Assembly: GCF_003386195.1 (NCBI RefSeq)
Contig: NZ_QRDX01000001.1
Coordinates: 124,001 to 188,000, forward strand
Length of the DNA stretch: 64,000 nt
Direction of reading: 5' to 3'
Origin: Seonamhaeicola aphaedonensis
GTDB lineage: Bacteria; Bacteroidota; Bacteroidia; Flavobacteriales; Flavobacteriaceae
This document shows positions 25,513-34,508 of this stretch, piece after piece. Position 1 is the first letter of the stretch, and each line of letters opens with the position of its first letter. A model generated the notes under the pieces. The model worked only from the letters and a program-made list of their open reading frames with translations. It was not told the DNA's origin and made no database searches. A program made the position numbers and the translations under genes.

Positions 25513-27198
25513 TTAGGGCGAAATTTTTTTTTCGCCCTTTTTTATTTCCTGCCACCCTTTTATACTATATTTTTTGCTCAATTTTTCAGGCATTGCTGAA
25601 GGGGAGTACATAACACCAGTTCCACGATCGCCCTGTGGTTTATAGTGAGGGCTTTCCTCTGTGCTTTTAGGTTGATAATCAGACGCTCCGCTTTCGGCTG
25701 TCCACCAATTAAGCCACTTTTTTTCCATTTCTACTACTTTGTCTTTATAAATGTTAGATACATCATTAGTCTCTAACGGGTCTTTTATGGTATTGTATAA
25801 CTCCCAACCACTACCATCTACTTCAATTAAACTCCATTCCGAAGTGCGCATAGCGCGATTATCCATAAACTGAAAGTACATTGGAGTCTCTCGTTTCCAT
25901 GATTCCCCCTTTAACATTGGTAGAAAAGATTGTCCTGAAAATGTGTTATTTTCTGATACTGAAACTGATTTTGCAGCCTCTAAAAATGTTGGCATAAAGT
26001 CTACTAAGTTAATAGCTTCAGTGTTTATAGAATTAGGATTTTCTATAGATTCTGGCCACCTTACGATTGCAGCAGTTTTTACACCTCCAGAGTGTTGGCT
26101 AATTTTATAAAGCCTAAAAGGACTAACACTTGCATATGCCCAACCTGTACCCATTTGATAGTTGGAACCTATATCTCCAGGCAAAAGATTCTTTTTTAAC
26201 AGAACTTCATCAAGCACCGAAAAAGAATCTGTACCATTATCACTTAAAAATAGTATTAATGTATTTTTATCTTGGTTAGTTACTTTTAAAGCATCCATTA
26301 ATAGCCCAATACCTTTATCCATACGTTCTACCATAGCGGCATAAACAGACATTCTTAAATCTTCCAAATCCTTTTGCGCTTCTGTTAAAGTACTCCATTC
26401 TGGTAAGTTTTGAGGATACTCAGGAAGAGTTACATCATCAGGTATTAGTCCTAAAGATTTTTGTTTTTCTATACGCCGTTCTCTAATAGATTGCCAACCT
26501 TTTAAATAAGAACCGCGATATTTCATAATATCTTCTTTAGGGGCTTGCAATGGATTGTGAGGTGATTGATAACTTAAATACAAAAAAAAAGGCTCTTTAT
26601 TTTGTTCATTATGAGATTTCACAAATTGAACGGCACTCTCAGAAAAAGCATCTGTAGAATAGAAAGCGTTACCAAAGTCTTCATATTTTTCTTCATTAAT
26701 CCTATAGTCTTTACCTCCTTTAAAATAAGAAGAATAACCTCCTAAAAAACCAAAGAAGTAATCAAATCCTTTTTCATTTGGTGTGCCATCTAAATGCCAT
26801 TTTCCTATTAAACCTGTTCTGTAGCCTTCTTTCTTTAGTTCTTGGGCAATATTGGGTCCGTTTTGGGCGCCAAAACCAGCTCTTGGCCACCATTTACCCG
26901 TTAGCATTGCACTTCTTGAAGCTACACACATGCCAGCATTGAAAACATTAGGAAGACGAATCCCTTCACTAGCCATGTTGTCTAGAGATGGCGTACTTAT
27001 TTCTCCACCATAGCACCCTAAATCGCTATAACCCAAATCGTCTGCCATAATTACAATAATATTTGGTGACTCTGTTTCTTTTGTTATTTCAGTTTTACAG
27101 CTTACCGTAAAACAAATAGCAATAAAAAGTAAAAAATATCTAATATTAAAAGATGTATTTTTAGAATAATGGGTATAGAACGGGCAATTTTTTTTCAT
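25513..27198 (-). CDS. Sulfatase lipoprotein, CVASR active site
   Basis: A 561-residue S1-type sulfatase. After an unusually long polar start (20 residues) comes a lipoprotein signal (FLLFIAICFTVSC, Cys34). The metal-binding opening is PNIIVIMADDLGYSDLG. The formylglycine site is C91-V-A-S-R, the C-x-A-x-R variant rather than the common C-x-P-x-R of the other three. It is last in the minus-strand operon DUF5722-sulfatase-sulfatase, 28 bases after the preceding gene. Its final codons are part of a hairpin that acts as a terminator for the opposite strand. Substrate position of the sulfate is not known. Confidence 0.92.
   Translation of the reverse strand: MKKNCPFYTHYSKNTSFNIRYFLLFIAICFTVSCKTEITKETESPNIIVIMADDLGYSDLGCYGGEISTPSLDNMASEGIRLPNVFNAGMCVASRSAMLTGKWWPRAGFGAQNGPNIAQELKKEGYRTGLIGKWHLDGTPNEKGFDYFFGFLGGYSSYFKGGKDYRINEEKYEDFGNAFYSTDAFSESAVQFVKSHNEQNKEPFFLYLSYQSPHNPLQAPKEDIMKYRGSYLKGWQSIRERRIEKQKSLGLIPDDVTLPEYPQNLPEWSTLTEAQKDLEDLRMSVYAAMVERMDKGIGLLMDALKVTNQDKNTLILFLSDNGTDSFSVLDEVLLKKNLLPGDIGSNYQMGTGWAYASVSPFRLYKISQHSGGVKTAAIVRWPESIENPNSINTEAINLVDFMPTFLEAAKSVSVSENNTFSGQSFLPMLKGESWKRETPMYFQFMDNRAMRTSEWSLIEVDGSGWELYNTIKDPLETNDVSNIYKDKVVEMEKKWLNWWTAESGASDYQPKSTEESPHYKPQGDRGTGVMYSPSAMPEKLSKKYSIKGWQEIKKGEKKISP
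25515..25545 (+). terminator. Terminator for the GH78 gene, inside the convergent sulfatase
   Basis: An 8-bp stem AGGGCGAA / TTCGCCCT (25515-25522 and 25531-25538) with an A/T loop is followed on the plus strand by a T-run. On the minus strand the stem is followed by A residues, so it works only for the plus strand. It overlaps the last codons and stop of the sulfatase read from the other strand. Confidence 0.7.
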
Positions 27199-27226
27199 TG
27201 GTAGTTTATTTGTGAAAATATTAGAA

Positions 27227-28930
27227 TTAGATGTCTGCTTTTAATGATGAAAACATATCTACAAATGGTGTATCTCTAACTTCTTTTTTAGGGTTATAAT
27301 TTTCATTAACCGTTGGCCAATAACGTATATCTACATTCAGTTTTAACCAACTCATCAATTTGTTAAACATTGTATCTTTAAGTTCTGGGTTTTCCGTTAT
27401 TAAGTTGTTTTTCTCATAGGGGTCTTTCTCTATATTATATAGATACAACCTCCCATACCAATCGAAAATTAGCTTGTAATCGCCGTCTCGAATTGCAGAA
27501 TGAGGTGTAAGTGCAAAAGGTTCAAAAGGACTATTATAAATAACATTAAAAGGGTAATGCCAATAATGAGTTGTTTTAGTATAACTATTTTTCTTATTTT
27601 TAATATCAGAAAGCACTGGTATTAAGCTTTCACCATCAAGATTATTTTTAGATACAATGTCTCTAGCGTTATAACCTGCCGCATCCAATAAAGAGGGATA
27701 AATATCTGTGCAGTCTACAGGAACGTCTACCCATTTCCCTTTTTGAACTTTACCTTTCCATTTAAAAACCAAAGGTACTCGAATGCCGCCTTCTGTTACA
27801 CAAGCTTTACCACCTAAAAAAGGATCGTTGTTAGTGCCTTTATTATTTGGGGTAACTTCGGCATCAATACCCCCGTTATCAGACATGAAAACAACAAGTG
27901 TGTTATCTTCAATGTTAAGCTCTTTTAGTTTATTTAAAATATCTCCAACGGAGCGGTCTAAGCTTTTAATCATTGAAGCGTAAACTGGATCGTCGTGCCC
28001 ATTCCAGCCTTTATTTTCTTTATTTTCAAAATGAGCTATTTCGTCTGCTTTACCTTGATAAGGTGTATGTATAGCAAAATGAGAAAAGTATAAGAAAAAA
28101 GGTTTATCCTTGATTTTGGCTCTGTCTTCTATAAACTGCAACGCTTGCACAGTAAGGTCGTCGGTTAAATACGTTTCATTAGTTTCTTTTCCTGAGCCAC
28201 CTATTTCTAGAGCTTCTGGAGCAACTTTTGGAAATGCTTTATTAGTTCTATCATTCCATATTTTTCTCCAATTATAATAGGTAGACCCTCCTGCATCAAA
28301 CCAAGCTAAAGGCTCAAAACCTTGGTTTTTGGGTTGATATCCTTTAGCTCCAAAGCCCCCAAGGTGCCATTTTCCAATGAAGCCTGAATGATAGTCTTTA
28401 AGGGCTTCGGCAATGGAAAGTTCGTCTCTTCCTCCATCAAGTGCACTGCCTGTTGGAATGGCAGAATTAGAAATTCCGTTAGTGATTGCTTGCTCAATCT
28501 TTATAGGGTCTTTGTGCTCATAAACATCATGTATGTAATAGCCTTTAGGGACTTCTTCATTTTGATTATAATACGTTGCTCTTGGTGGCATTGCTGTAGT
28601 AAAACCCAGTCTCCCTGCATATTTACCTGTTAATATACTTGCTCTTGTAGGCGAGCATAACTGATTTGCATAAGCTTGCGAAAAGGATGTTCCTTCACTT
28701 ACCAATTTATCAATATTTGGTGTTTCATAAAACATTTCGTCTGGATGTGTGCCCGTAAATTTATTAGCATAAGCTTGACTATCCATAATACCATAATCGT
28801 CGGCAAGTATAAAAATAATATTAGGGCGGGATGTATTTTTATCTTCTGTATTTTTCTTATTGGCTTTCGTTTCGCATCCTGTAAAGAATAACGCAAAAAG
28901 ACAAATACTGCTTAATTTTAAATATTTCAT
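27227..28930 (-). CDS. Sulfatase lipoprotein, CSPTR active site
   Basis: A 567-residue S1-type sulfatase with a lipoprotein signal (ICLFALFFTGC, Cys19) and the opening RPNIIFILADDYGIMD. The formylglycine site is C92-S-P-T-R with ASILTGKYAGRLGF. Further metal/active-site segments are FIGKWHLGG and FMSDNGGID. It is the middle gene of a three-gene minus-strand operon, 25 bases from the DUF5722 gene and 28 bases from the next sulfatase. It probably works at the outer membrane or in the periplasm on PUL oligosaccharides. Confidence 0.93.
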   Translation of the reverse strand: MKYLKLSSICLFALFFTGCETKANKKNTEDKNTSRPNIIFILADDYGIMDSQAYANKFTGTHPDEMFYETPNIDKLVSEGTSFSQAYANQLCSPTRASILTGKYAGRLGFTTAMPPRATYYNQNEEVPKGYYIHDVYEHKDPIKIEQAITNGISNSAIPTGSALDGGRDELSIAEALKDYHSGFIGKWHLGGFGAKGYQPKNQGFEPLAWFDAGGSTYYNWRKIWNDRTNKAFPKVAPEALEIGGSGKETNETYLTDDLTVQALQFIEDRAKIKDKPFFLYFSHFAIHTPYQGKADEIAHFENKENKGWNGHDDPVYASMIKSLDRSVGDILNKLKELNIEDNTLVVFMSDNGGIDAEVTPNNKGTNNDPFLGGKACVTEGGIRVPLVFKWKGKVQKGKWVDVPVDCTDIYPSLLDAAGYNARDIVSKNNLDGESLIPVLSDIKNKKNSYTKTTHYWHYPFNVIYNSPFEPFALTPHSAIRDGDYKLIFDWYGRLYLYNIEKDPYEKNNLITENPELKDTMFNKLMSWLKLNVDIRYWPTVNENYNPKKEVRDTPFVDMFSSLKADI

Positions 28931-28955
28931 TGATTAAGGTGTAATTAGTTTATGT

Positions 28956-31079
28956 TTAGTTTTGGTTTCGTGTTTCATTAATAGGACCTTTATAACGAAT
29001 TTCATCCCAACTATTTATGCCTATCATTGTTTTGTATTGGTCGTAAACTTTGTCTTCCATTTCTGTTCCGAAAGCTTGATATACCTTCCAAACAGGCTTA
29101 ATACCTCCGGGGTTATCTTTGTCGTCAGGAAAACGTCTTAGACCTATACGCAAGCCACCTTCATTCCTATTGTCTTGCCAATTATGATATTGAAACCCAT
29201 CAATACCATCTAAATATTTGATTTTTTTCATGGCATAAGCCATGCCTGCCGCTTGTTCTTTCAAATCCTGCTCGCTATAGGTTGGGGAGTTAGTACCGTT
29301 TTCAGATAAATAAACCAGTCGCTTGGTTTTTCCTTTAAAAAATACTTTTGGTTGCTTTACCCAAGCGTCCAATACTTCAATATTTTTAAATGTAATAAGT
29401 TGTGAGTCAAAACTAAAACTTACTTTTTTATCTAACCATGTCTTGGGTTCTCGTAAAGACTCTGGATAGGGATGATAGGCTATTGCCCATTCAAAATCGC
29501 CTTCTGTTTTTGAAAACTTCAATAAAAACTCCAACAATTCTGTGGAATGATAAAAGTGTGGATTCGATGTCCAATCCCAAAAATGCGTCAGAGTAATAAA
29601 TACTTTTGAATTAGGGTTATATTTTCTAGCTATATTATGAGACATCCGCATAGATTTATGATAAATATCCATAAATACAAGTGCTGTCTTTTCTCCGGCA
29701 TTAGTCCATACCCAACCAGCATCTACTTCATTGTGAATAATCCAATGATGAATGCGTCCAAATTTTTTGTCTGGTCTACTATACCTATTTGCTAAAAAAT
29801 CAAGAATGGCAGAATAATATTGAACTCCTTTTGGAGTTGTTAAATTAGGCATACTATAAATACCTGAAGGGTCGCAATCTGGATGTTCAAGGATATGCCC
29901 TATTTTTTTATCAGGAGTTTTTGAAGCTTTATCTACAAGCAAAATAGCTGATACCTCAATATTTCTTTCTGAGGTACTTAAAAACGTATTATCAAGATTT
30001 TTAATTTGTTTTTTGTTTACATAATAGGTGTCTCCCATATACTCAAAAGGCATGTCTTCAGGAGAGGGGTTTGAGCGAAAAAATTTAGAAATCCAAATAT
30101 TAACAGTTGCGCTGGTAATACCCAAGCTATCCAAATCTGTATATGGGGCTTCCCTATTAATACTGTAACCTCCCAACCCTTTTTTTGTGGATGGTTTTTT
30201 AAATGGATAATTGTATTTTGGGACTATAGAATCTGCGTAGCGTGCATGAGAAGCTACTTTATATTTGTCTTCTTTTTTTTCTACAATTATCCATTTTGAA
30301 AGTAACCTATCTTGTTTATAACCGTGCTGTGTTTTAAAACGATCAAGAGTAATATTGAAGGTTTTATCCTTAGGCTCAATAACTTCTAAAAAACTAAAAT
30401 CTTTAAGCTCTGTTGCATCTTCATAAACACCTACTTCTGCCAAATGTAAATTTTTGTCATCCGATACTTTACCTTCTAATCTTACGATTTCATCAGTTAC
30501 CAATACATTTGAAATTTGATTAGGAAAGTCCTTATCTAAATAAGTAACTAAATTACGCTCAAGTATAACTTCTTGTTTCTTTTTGAGTGCTTTGTTTTTG
30601 GCAATTTCTAGTTCTCGTTTTGTTTGCTGTCTTAAGGCTAAATGCTTTAACTGTATGCTTAGAGCAGGTGCTGGGCCTAAATCTAATCTTAAATAATCTC
30701 CTTTTTTACCCCAAGTTTTTAATGCTTCAGACAAATCGATGCTAAACGTAACCCATCCTTCCGTGGAACCTATATCTCTAATTATTTTCGGCTTTAAGTC
30801 ATTGTTTTGAGGATAAAAATGAATTTCTAAAAAATCTAATCCCGTAGGACAAAAATATTCAAATACTAAATGGTTGTTCTTCTTATCTAAATCTTCTTCC
30901 AAAGGATTAAAAAACAGGTAAGGGTCTTTTCCTAAGGTCTTAATATCATATATATCCCCTTCTAAAACGCTTAATGCTATCTGATTATACACTTTAGTAT
31001 TTACCCTCAAAGTAGTTTTAGAATCCTGAGCAAAAAATACAATAGGATATAATAAAAAAAACAAAAAATACTTGTGCAT
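28956..31079 (-). CDS. DUF5722-type putative glycoside hydrolase
   Basis: A 707-residue secreted protein with signal peptide MHKYFLFFLLYPIVFFAQ. The start is placed at 31079 because the longer in-frame extension to 31163 runs through the promoter element. An N-terminal beta-rich part precedes a TIM-barrel-like region that I place in the DUF5722 family (KGLGGYSINREAPYTDLDSLGI). Two Glu look catalytic for a clan-A style retaining hydrolase: Glu451 in IIHNEVDAGW and Glu593 in YLSENGTNS. This is an inference from motif position, not a known mechanism. It heads the operon with two sulfatases and carries the shared promoter element. Confidence 0.75.
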   Translation of the reverse strand: MHKYFLFFLLYPIVFFAQDSKTTLRVNTKVYNQIALSVLEGDIYDIKTLGKDPYLFFNPLEEDLDKKNNHLVFEYFCPTGLDFLEIHFYPQNNDLKPKIIRDIGSTEGWVTFSIDLSEALKTWGKKGDYLRLDLGPAPALSIQLKHLALRQQTKRELEIAKNKALKKKQEVILERNLVTYLDKDFPNQISNVLVTDEIVRLEGKVSDDKNLHLAEVGVYEDATELKDFSFLEVIEPKDKTFNITLDRFKTQHGYKQDRLLSKWIIVEKKEDKYKVASHARYADSIVPKYNYPFKKPSTKKGLGGYSINREAPYTDLDSLGITSATVNIWISKFFRSNPSPEDMPFEYMGDTYYVNKKQIKNLDNTFLSTSERNIEVSAILLVDKASKTPDKKIGHILEHPDCDPSGIYSMPNLTTPKGVQYYSAILDFLANRYSRPDKKFGRIHHWIIHNEVDAGWVWTNAGEKTALVFMDIYHKSMRMSHNIARKYNPNSKVFITLTHFWDWTSNPHFYHSTELLEFLLKFSKTEGDFEWAIAYHPYPESLREPKTWLDKKVSFSFDSQLITFKNIEVLDAWVKQPKVFFKGKTKRLVYLSENGTNSPTYSEQDLKEQAAGMAYAMKKIKYLDGIDGFQYHNWQDNRNEGGLRIGLRRFPDDKDNPGGIKPVWKVYQAFGTEMEDKVYDQYKTMIGINSWDEIRYKGPINETRNQN

Positions 31080-31109
31080 AATAATATTCTGAAGGTAATT
31101 TATATCATA

Positions 31110-31150
31110 TAAAATTATGTTACCTATCCCAAAAAACCATCCTGCCGAAT
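31110..31150 (-). promoter_or_regulatory. Shared PUL promoter element before DUF5722 gene
   Basis: On the minus strand, ATTCGGCAGGATGG (31137-31150) is identical to the susC copy. After 19 bases comes TAATTTTA (31110-31117), one base off TAnnTTTG. The start codon at 31079 is 30 bases further. The four bases before the 14-mer are CCAT instead of ACAG. Confidence 0.65.
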
Positions 31151-31161
31151 ATGGTTGCTCC

Positions 31162-31206
31162 ACAGAAGGGGCATGATTGTTTTTTTAATCTTTATCGATA
31201 AATTGG
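31162..31206 (+). promoter_or_regulatory. Weak copy of the shared PUL element before sulfatase operon
   Basis: ACAG (31162-31165) is followed by AAGGGGCATGATTG (31166-31179), which fits the 14-mer of the first sulfatase at only 8 positions. After the same 19 bases comes TAAATTGG (31199-31206), one base off TAnnTTTG. The identical layout supports it, the poor 14-mer does not. The start codon is 121 bases downstream. Confidence 0.35.
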
Positions 31207-31327
31207 TTGCCTATTTAAAGGTGTGCAAGAAGACAAGGGTAAACAAAAACTCTACTTTTCTTTAATAATTCAATCTTTTAGTTAAGTAATCTAACTTACA
31301 ATACTATAAATAATAAAAAATAATGCT

Positions 31328-32758
31328 ATGAATAAAATATTTTTTTTAGTTCTTTTTTTAATGTTACATGTAGAATCATTTACTCAAAACAAACCTAACA
31401 TTATTGTTATTTTTACAGATGACCAAGGTTATGCTGACATCGGAATAAATGGACAAGTAGATGACATTAAAACACCAAATATAGATTTATTAGCAAAAAA
31501 TGGAGTTAGGATGACTTCAGGCTATGTTACTGCTCCTCAATGCATTCCATCTAGGTCGGGTTTATTAACAGGTAGGTATCAGCAGCGTTTTGGTTTGGAT
31601 CATAATGGCACTATACCTTTACCTCTAGATGAAGTATTGATATCGCAACGAATGAAAAAGGCAGGCTATGTTACAGGTATGACTGGAAAATGGCATTTAG
31701 AACCCAATCACCAACAGAAACTATGGATAAATAAAAACATGCCAGAATTAAAAGGTGAAAAATTTAAACCATCAGATATTCCTTTCGAAAAAAAAGAGCC
31801 ATATATGAGTTCTAATAGAGGCTTCGACAAAACGTTTCAAGGATATGTTCAGAACTATTGGGCAAATTATAGTTTAGATGGAAAAGAGGATATGGAAGCG
31901 CAGTGGATTATACAGGATGGTTATCGATTAGATATTCAAACTAATGCTACAGTTAAATTTATAGAAAACAATAGTGATAAGCCATTTTTTTACTATACCT
32001 CTTATTTTGCACCACATGTTCCTTTGGGTGCTACGAAAAAATATTTAGATCGTTTTCCAGAAGATATGCCGCAACGGAGACGCTATTGTTTGGCAATGAT
32101 GTCTGCCATTGATGATGGTGTTGGTAAAATTAAAGAAACACTTAAAAAAGAGGGTATTGAAGATAATACAGTTATCTTTTTTATAAGTGATAACGGCGCG
32201 CCTTTAAAGCTTCATATGGAAGATAAACCAGGCGTTGGTGTTGGTTGGGATGGATCGAAAAACACACCATGGGTTGGTGAAAAAGGTATGATTTCTGAAG
32301 GAGGTATTAGAGTTCCTTTTATTATGAATTGGCCCGCAGGTTTACCAAAAGGGCTTGTCTACGATAAGCCTGTAATTTCGCTTGATGTAGCGGCAACCTG
32401 TAATGCTTTGGCTGGATTACAAGATACTGAAGAATTAGATGGTACAAACCTTATTCCTTATCTAAATAATGTAAAAAAAGGCGCTCCTCATGAAGCGCTT
32501 TTCTGGAGATTCTGGGGGCAATCAGCGATAAGAATGGGTGATTATAAGTTTTTACAGTCTGGACAATACGAGTATTTATTTGATGTAACTTCGCTAGAGC
32601 ATGAAAATAAAAACCTAATTGATGAGTATCCTAAAAAAGCAAAAGTGTTGAAAAAAAGATTGCAACAATGGAGTAGAGAACTTAAAAATTCTGGAATACC
32701 AGTAAAAGATTTTAACGCCCAAGATGCAGTCTTTAGAAATTATTATTTAAAATTATAA
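31328..32758 (+). CDS. Secreted sulfatase, CIPSR active site
   Basis: A 476-residue S1-type sulfatase with a cleavable signal peptide (IFFLVLFLMLHVESFTQ) and the opening KPNIIVIFTDDQGYADIG. The formylglycine site is C72-I-P-S-R with SGLLTGRYQQRFGLDHN. The segments MTGKWHLEP and FFISDNGAPL are also present. It begins a plus-strand operon with the epimerase/SMP-30 fusion, an SDR and the FAH hydrolase, so desulfation and sugar-acid catabolism are transcribed together. It is divergent from the DUF5722 operon. Confidence 0.93.
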   Translation: MNKIFFLVLFLMLHVESFTQNKPNIIVIFTDDQGYADIGINGQVDDIKTPNIDLLAKNGVRMTSGYVTAPQCIPSRSGLLTGRYQQRFGLDHNGTIPLPLDEVLISQRMKKAGYVTGMTGKWHLEPNHQQKLWINKNMPELKGEKFKPSDIPFEKKEPYMSSNRGFDKTFQGYVQNYWANYSLDGKEDMEAQWIIQDGYRLDIQTNATVKFIENNSDKPFFYYTSYFAPHVPLGATKKYLDRFPEDMPQRRRYCLAMMSAIDDGVGKIKETLKKEGIEDNTVIFFISDNGAPLKLHMEDKPGVGVGWDGSKNTPWVGEKGMISEGGIRVPFIMNWPAGLPKGLVYDKPVISLDVAATCNALAGLQDTEELDGTNLIPYLNNVKKGAPHEALFWRFWGQSAIRMGDYKFLQSGQYEYLFDVTSLEHENKNLIDEYPKKAKVLKKRLQQWSRELKNSGIPVKDFNAQDAVFRNYYLKL

Positions 32759-32786
32759 AACAAGTAAAAACGATAGAATATATATT

Positions 32787-34454
32787 ATGGAAAAAATATT
32801 ACAAGTATTCTGTTTTACTATTTCAATAGTTGCCAATACTCAAGGCATAGATAAATCACTATATGCTTTCGATTTTAAAATGGATAATATGTCTATTGAC
32901 GAGCGTTCAGAATTGTTTTCTGAACTGGGTTATAGTGGCACTACATTTATTGTAAAAACAGATAAGCAAAGAGAAAAACTACAAGAATATCTAAAAACTA
33001 AAGCGTTTACTGCAGGAAAATTATCTATACCTGTCGTTTATTTTTCTTTTGATTTTTCAAAAAATTCTGAAAATGAAAATAAATTATGGCGTAAAACATT
33101 GGCAGCATTGCCAGAAGGAACAGATTTATGGGTTATCATCTTGAAAAAAGATGCTACAAGGGAAAAAACTTTGGCGCTTTTGGAAAACATGACAACTGAA
33201 GCGCAAAAGTTAAACAAGAATATTGTTATCTATCCGCACGATAATTGCTTTATAGAATCAGCTGAAGAAGCCATTCCTTACATTGAAGAATTGAAAGCGC
33301 CAAACCTCTATCTAACATTACACCTGTGCCATGAATTAAGAGCAGGTAATGGAAACCGTTTATTGGATGTCGCAATAAAATCAGCTCCTTATTTAAAGTT
33401 TGCTTCTATTTCAGGTTCAAATGTAACGATGTTTAATAATGACAAAGGAAACTGGTCCGACGCCATAAAACCTTTGGATAAGGGCGATTATGATGTGTCA
33501 AAATTTGTATCTGTGTTGCAAAAAATTAAGTTTCAAGGCAAAACTATGTTGCATACTTTTGGAATTGAAGAAGCTCCTAAAGAGCACTTGTCTCGTTCTA
33601 TTAAGAAATGGAACACTCTGGTTGATGCTACCTACGAAACTTTAAATAATAATCTAAATAACATTCTAGACAATCCAGAAAATGCGTATTGGGATGACGT
33701 TTCAAAAACCTGGTTCATTTCTAGTCTTGGAGGAGAAAAAGTAACGATTGAAAAAGATGGTTATGGATGGCTTACCCGCCTGAACGAAAACGGAAATGTT
33801 ATCTCAAACAGATGGATTGAAGGTTTAGATGCCCCAACAGGAATGGCATCCTATAAAAACCTATTGTATGTGGCAGATAGGGGTGTTTTAGTAGAAATAG
33901 ACATATCCAAAGGGAAAATTATCAGAAAAATAAATTTACCAAATTCTGAGTTCGCAAATGATGTTGCGTCCACACCTAACGGAGACATTTATGTGTCAGA
34001 CACATTTACAAATACCATTTACAAACTACGGAAAAATAAAAATGTAGAGGTTTTTATTAAGGATGATGTGTTAGAGTGTCCAAATGGCTTATGGATAGAT
34101 GGGCAACATTTAATAGTTGCTACATGGGGACCAATGACCAACCGTGCCACTTTTGAAACCAGCAGAAAAGGCACGTTAATGAGAATTAATCTAAAAACAA
34201 AAGAGATAAAGCCGGTAGGCAAAGGCTTGCCTATAGCAAACTTTGATGGTGTTATAAAGTATGGAAATTTCTATTATGGAACAGATTGGACTGGAGGAAG
34301 GCTGTTAAAAATTAGTGAAGACGGAAATGTAGAAGAAGTGATTTCTGGCTTTTCGCAATTTGCCGATTTAGGTATTAATCCGAAAAAAGGAATAATCATG
34401 ATTCCTGAAATGAGTAAAAATCGATTTATTTTTTTCAATCTAAAATCTCTGTAA
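32787..34454 (+). CDS. Fusion of xylose-isomerase-like TIM barrel and SMP-30 propeller
   Basis: A 555-residue protein with a short probable signal (QVFCFTISIVANTQG). Residues about 30-285 look like the sugar-phosphate isomerase/epimerase TIM barrel (LYAFDFKMDNMSIDERSELFSELGYSG, NIVIYPHDN, LYLTLHLCHELRAG). Residues about 300-555 form an SMP-30/gluconolactonase-type six-bladed propeller (GLDAPTGMASYKNLLYVADRG, ANDVASTPNGDIYVSDTFTNTIYKL, CPNGLWIDGQHL). The two halves could isomerise or epimerise a sugar and then open its lactone. That is inference; neither substrate is known. It is 28 bases after the sulfatase and 54 before the SDR. Confidence 0.75.
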   Translation: MEKILQVFCFTISIVANTQGIDKSLYAFDFKMDNMSIDERSELFSELGYSGTTFIVKTDKQREKLQEYLKTKAFTAGKLSIPVVYFSFDFSKNSENENKLWRKTLAALPEGTDLWVIILKKDATREKTLALLENMTTEAQKLNKNIVIYPHDNCFIESAEEAIPYIEELKAPNLYLTLHLCHELRAGNGNRLLDVAIKSAPYLKFASISGSNVTMFNNDKGNWSDAIKPLDKGDYDVSKFVSVLQKIKFQGKTMLHTFGIEEAPKEHLSRSIKKWNTLVDATYETLNNNLNNILDNPENAYWDDVSKTWFISSLGGEKVTIEKDGYGWLTRLNENGNVISNRWIEGLDAPTGMASYKNLLYVADRGVLVEIDISKGKIIRKINLPNSEFANDVASTPNGDIYVSDTFTNTIYKLRKNKNVEVFIKDDVLECPNGLWIDGQHLIVATWGPMTNRATFETSRKGTLMRINLKTKEIKPVGKGLPIANFDGVIKYGNFYYGTDWTGGRLLKISEDGNVEEVISGFSQFADLGINPKKGIIMIPEMSKNRFIFFNLKSL

Positions 34455-34508
34455 AGTACTGTTCTTAAAAAGAGCAAAACCGTAAATATAATAGCTTGTT
34501 GATGTAAA

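Noticed and set aside
31080-31163. N-terminal extension of the DUF5722 protein
   Set aside because: The extra 28 residues come before a perfect signal peptide and are encoded by the promoter element, so they are not translated.
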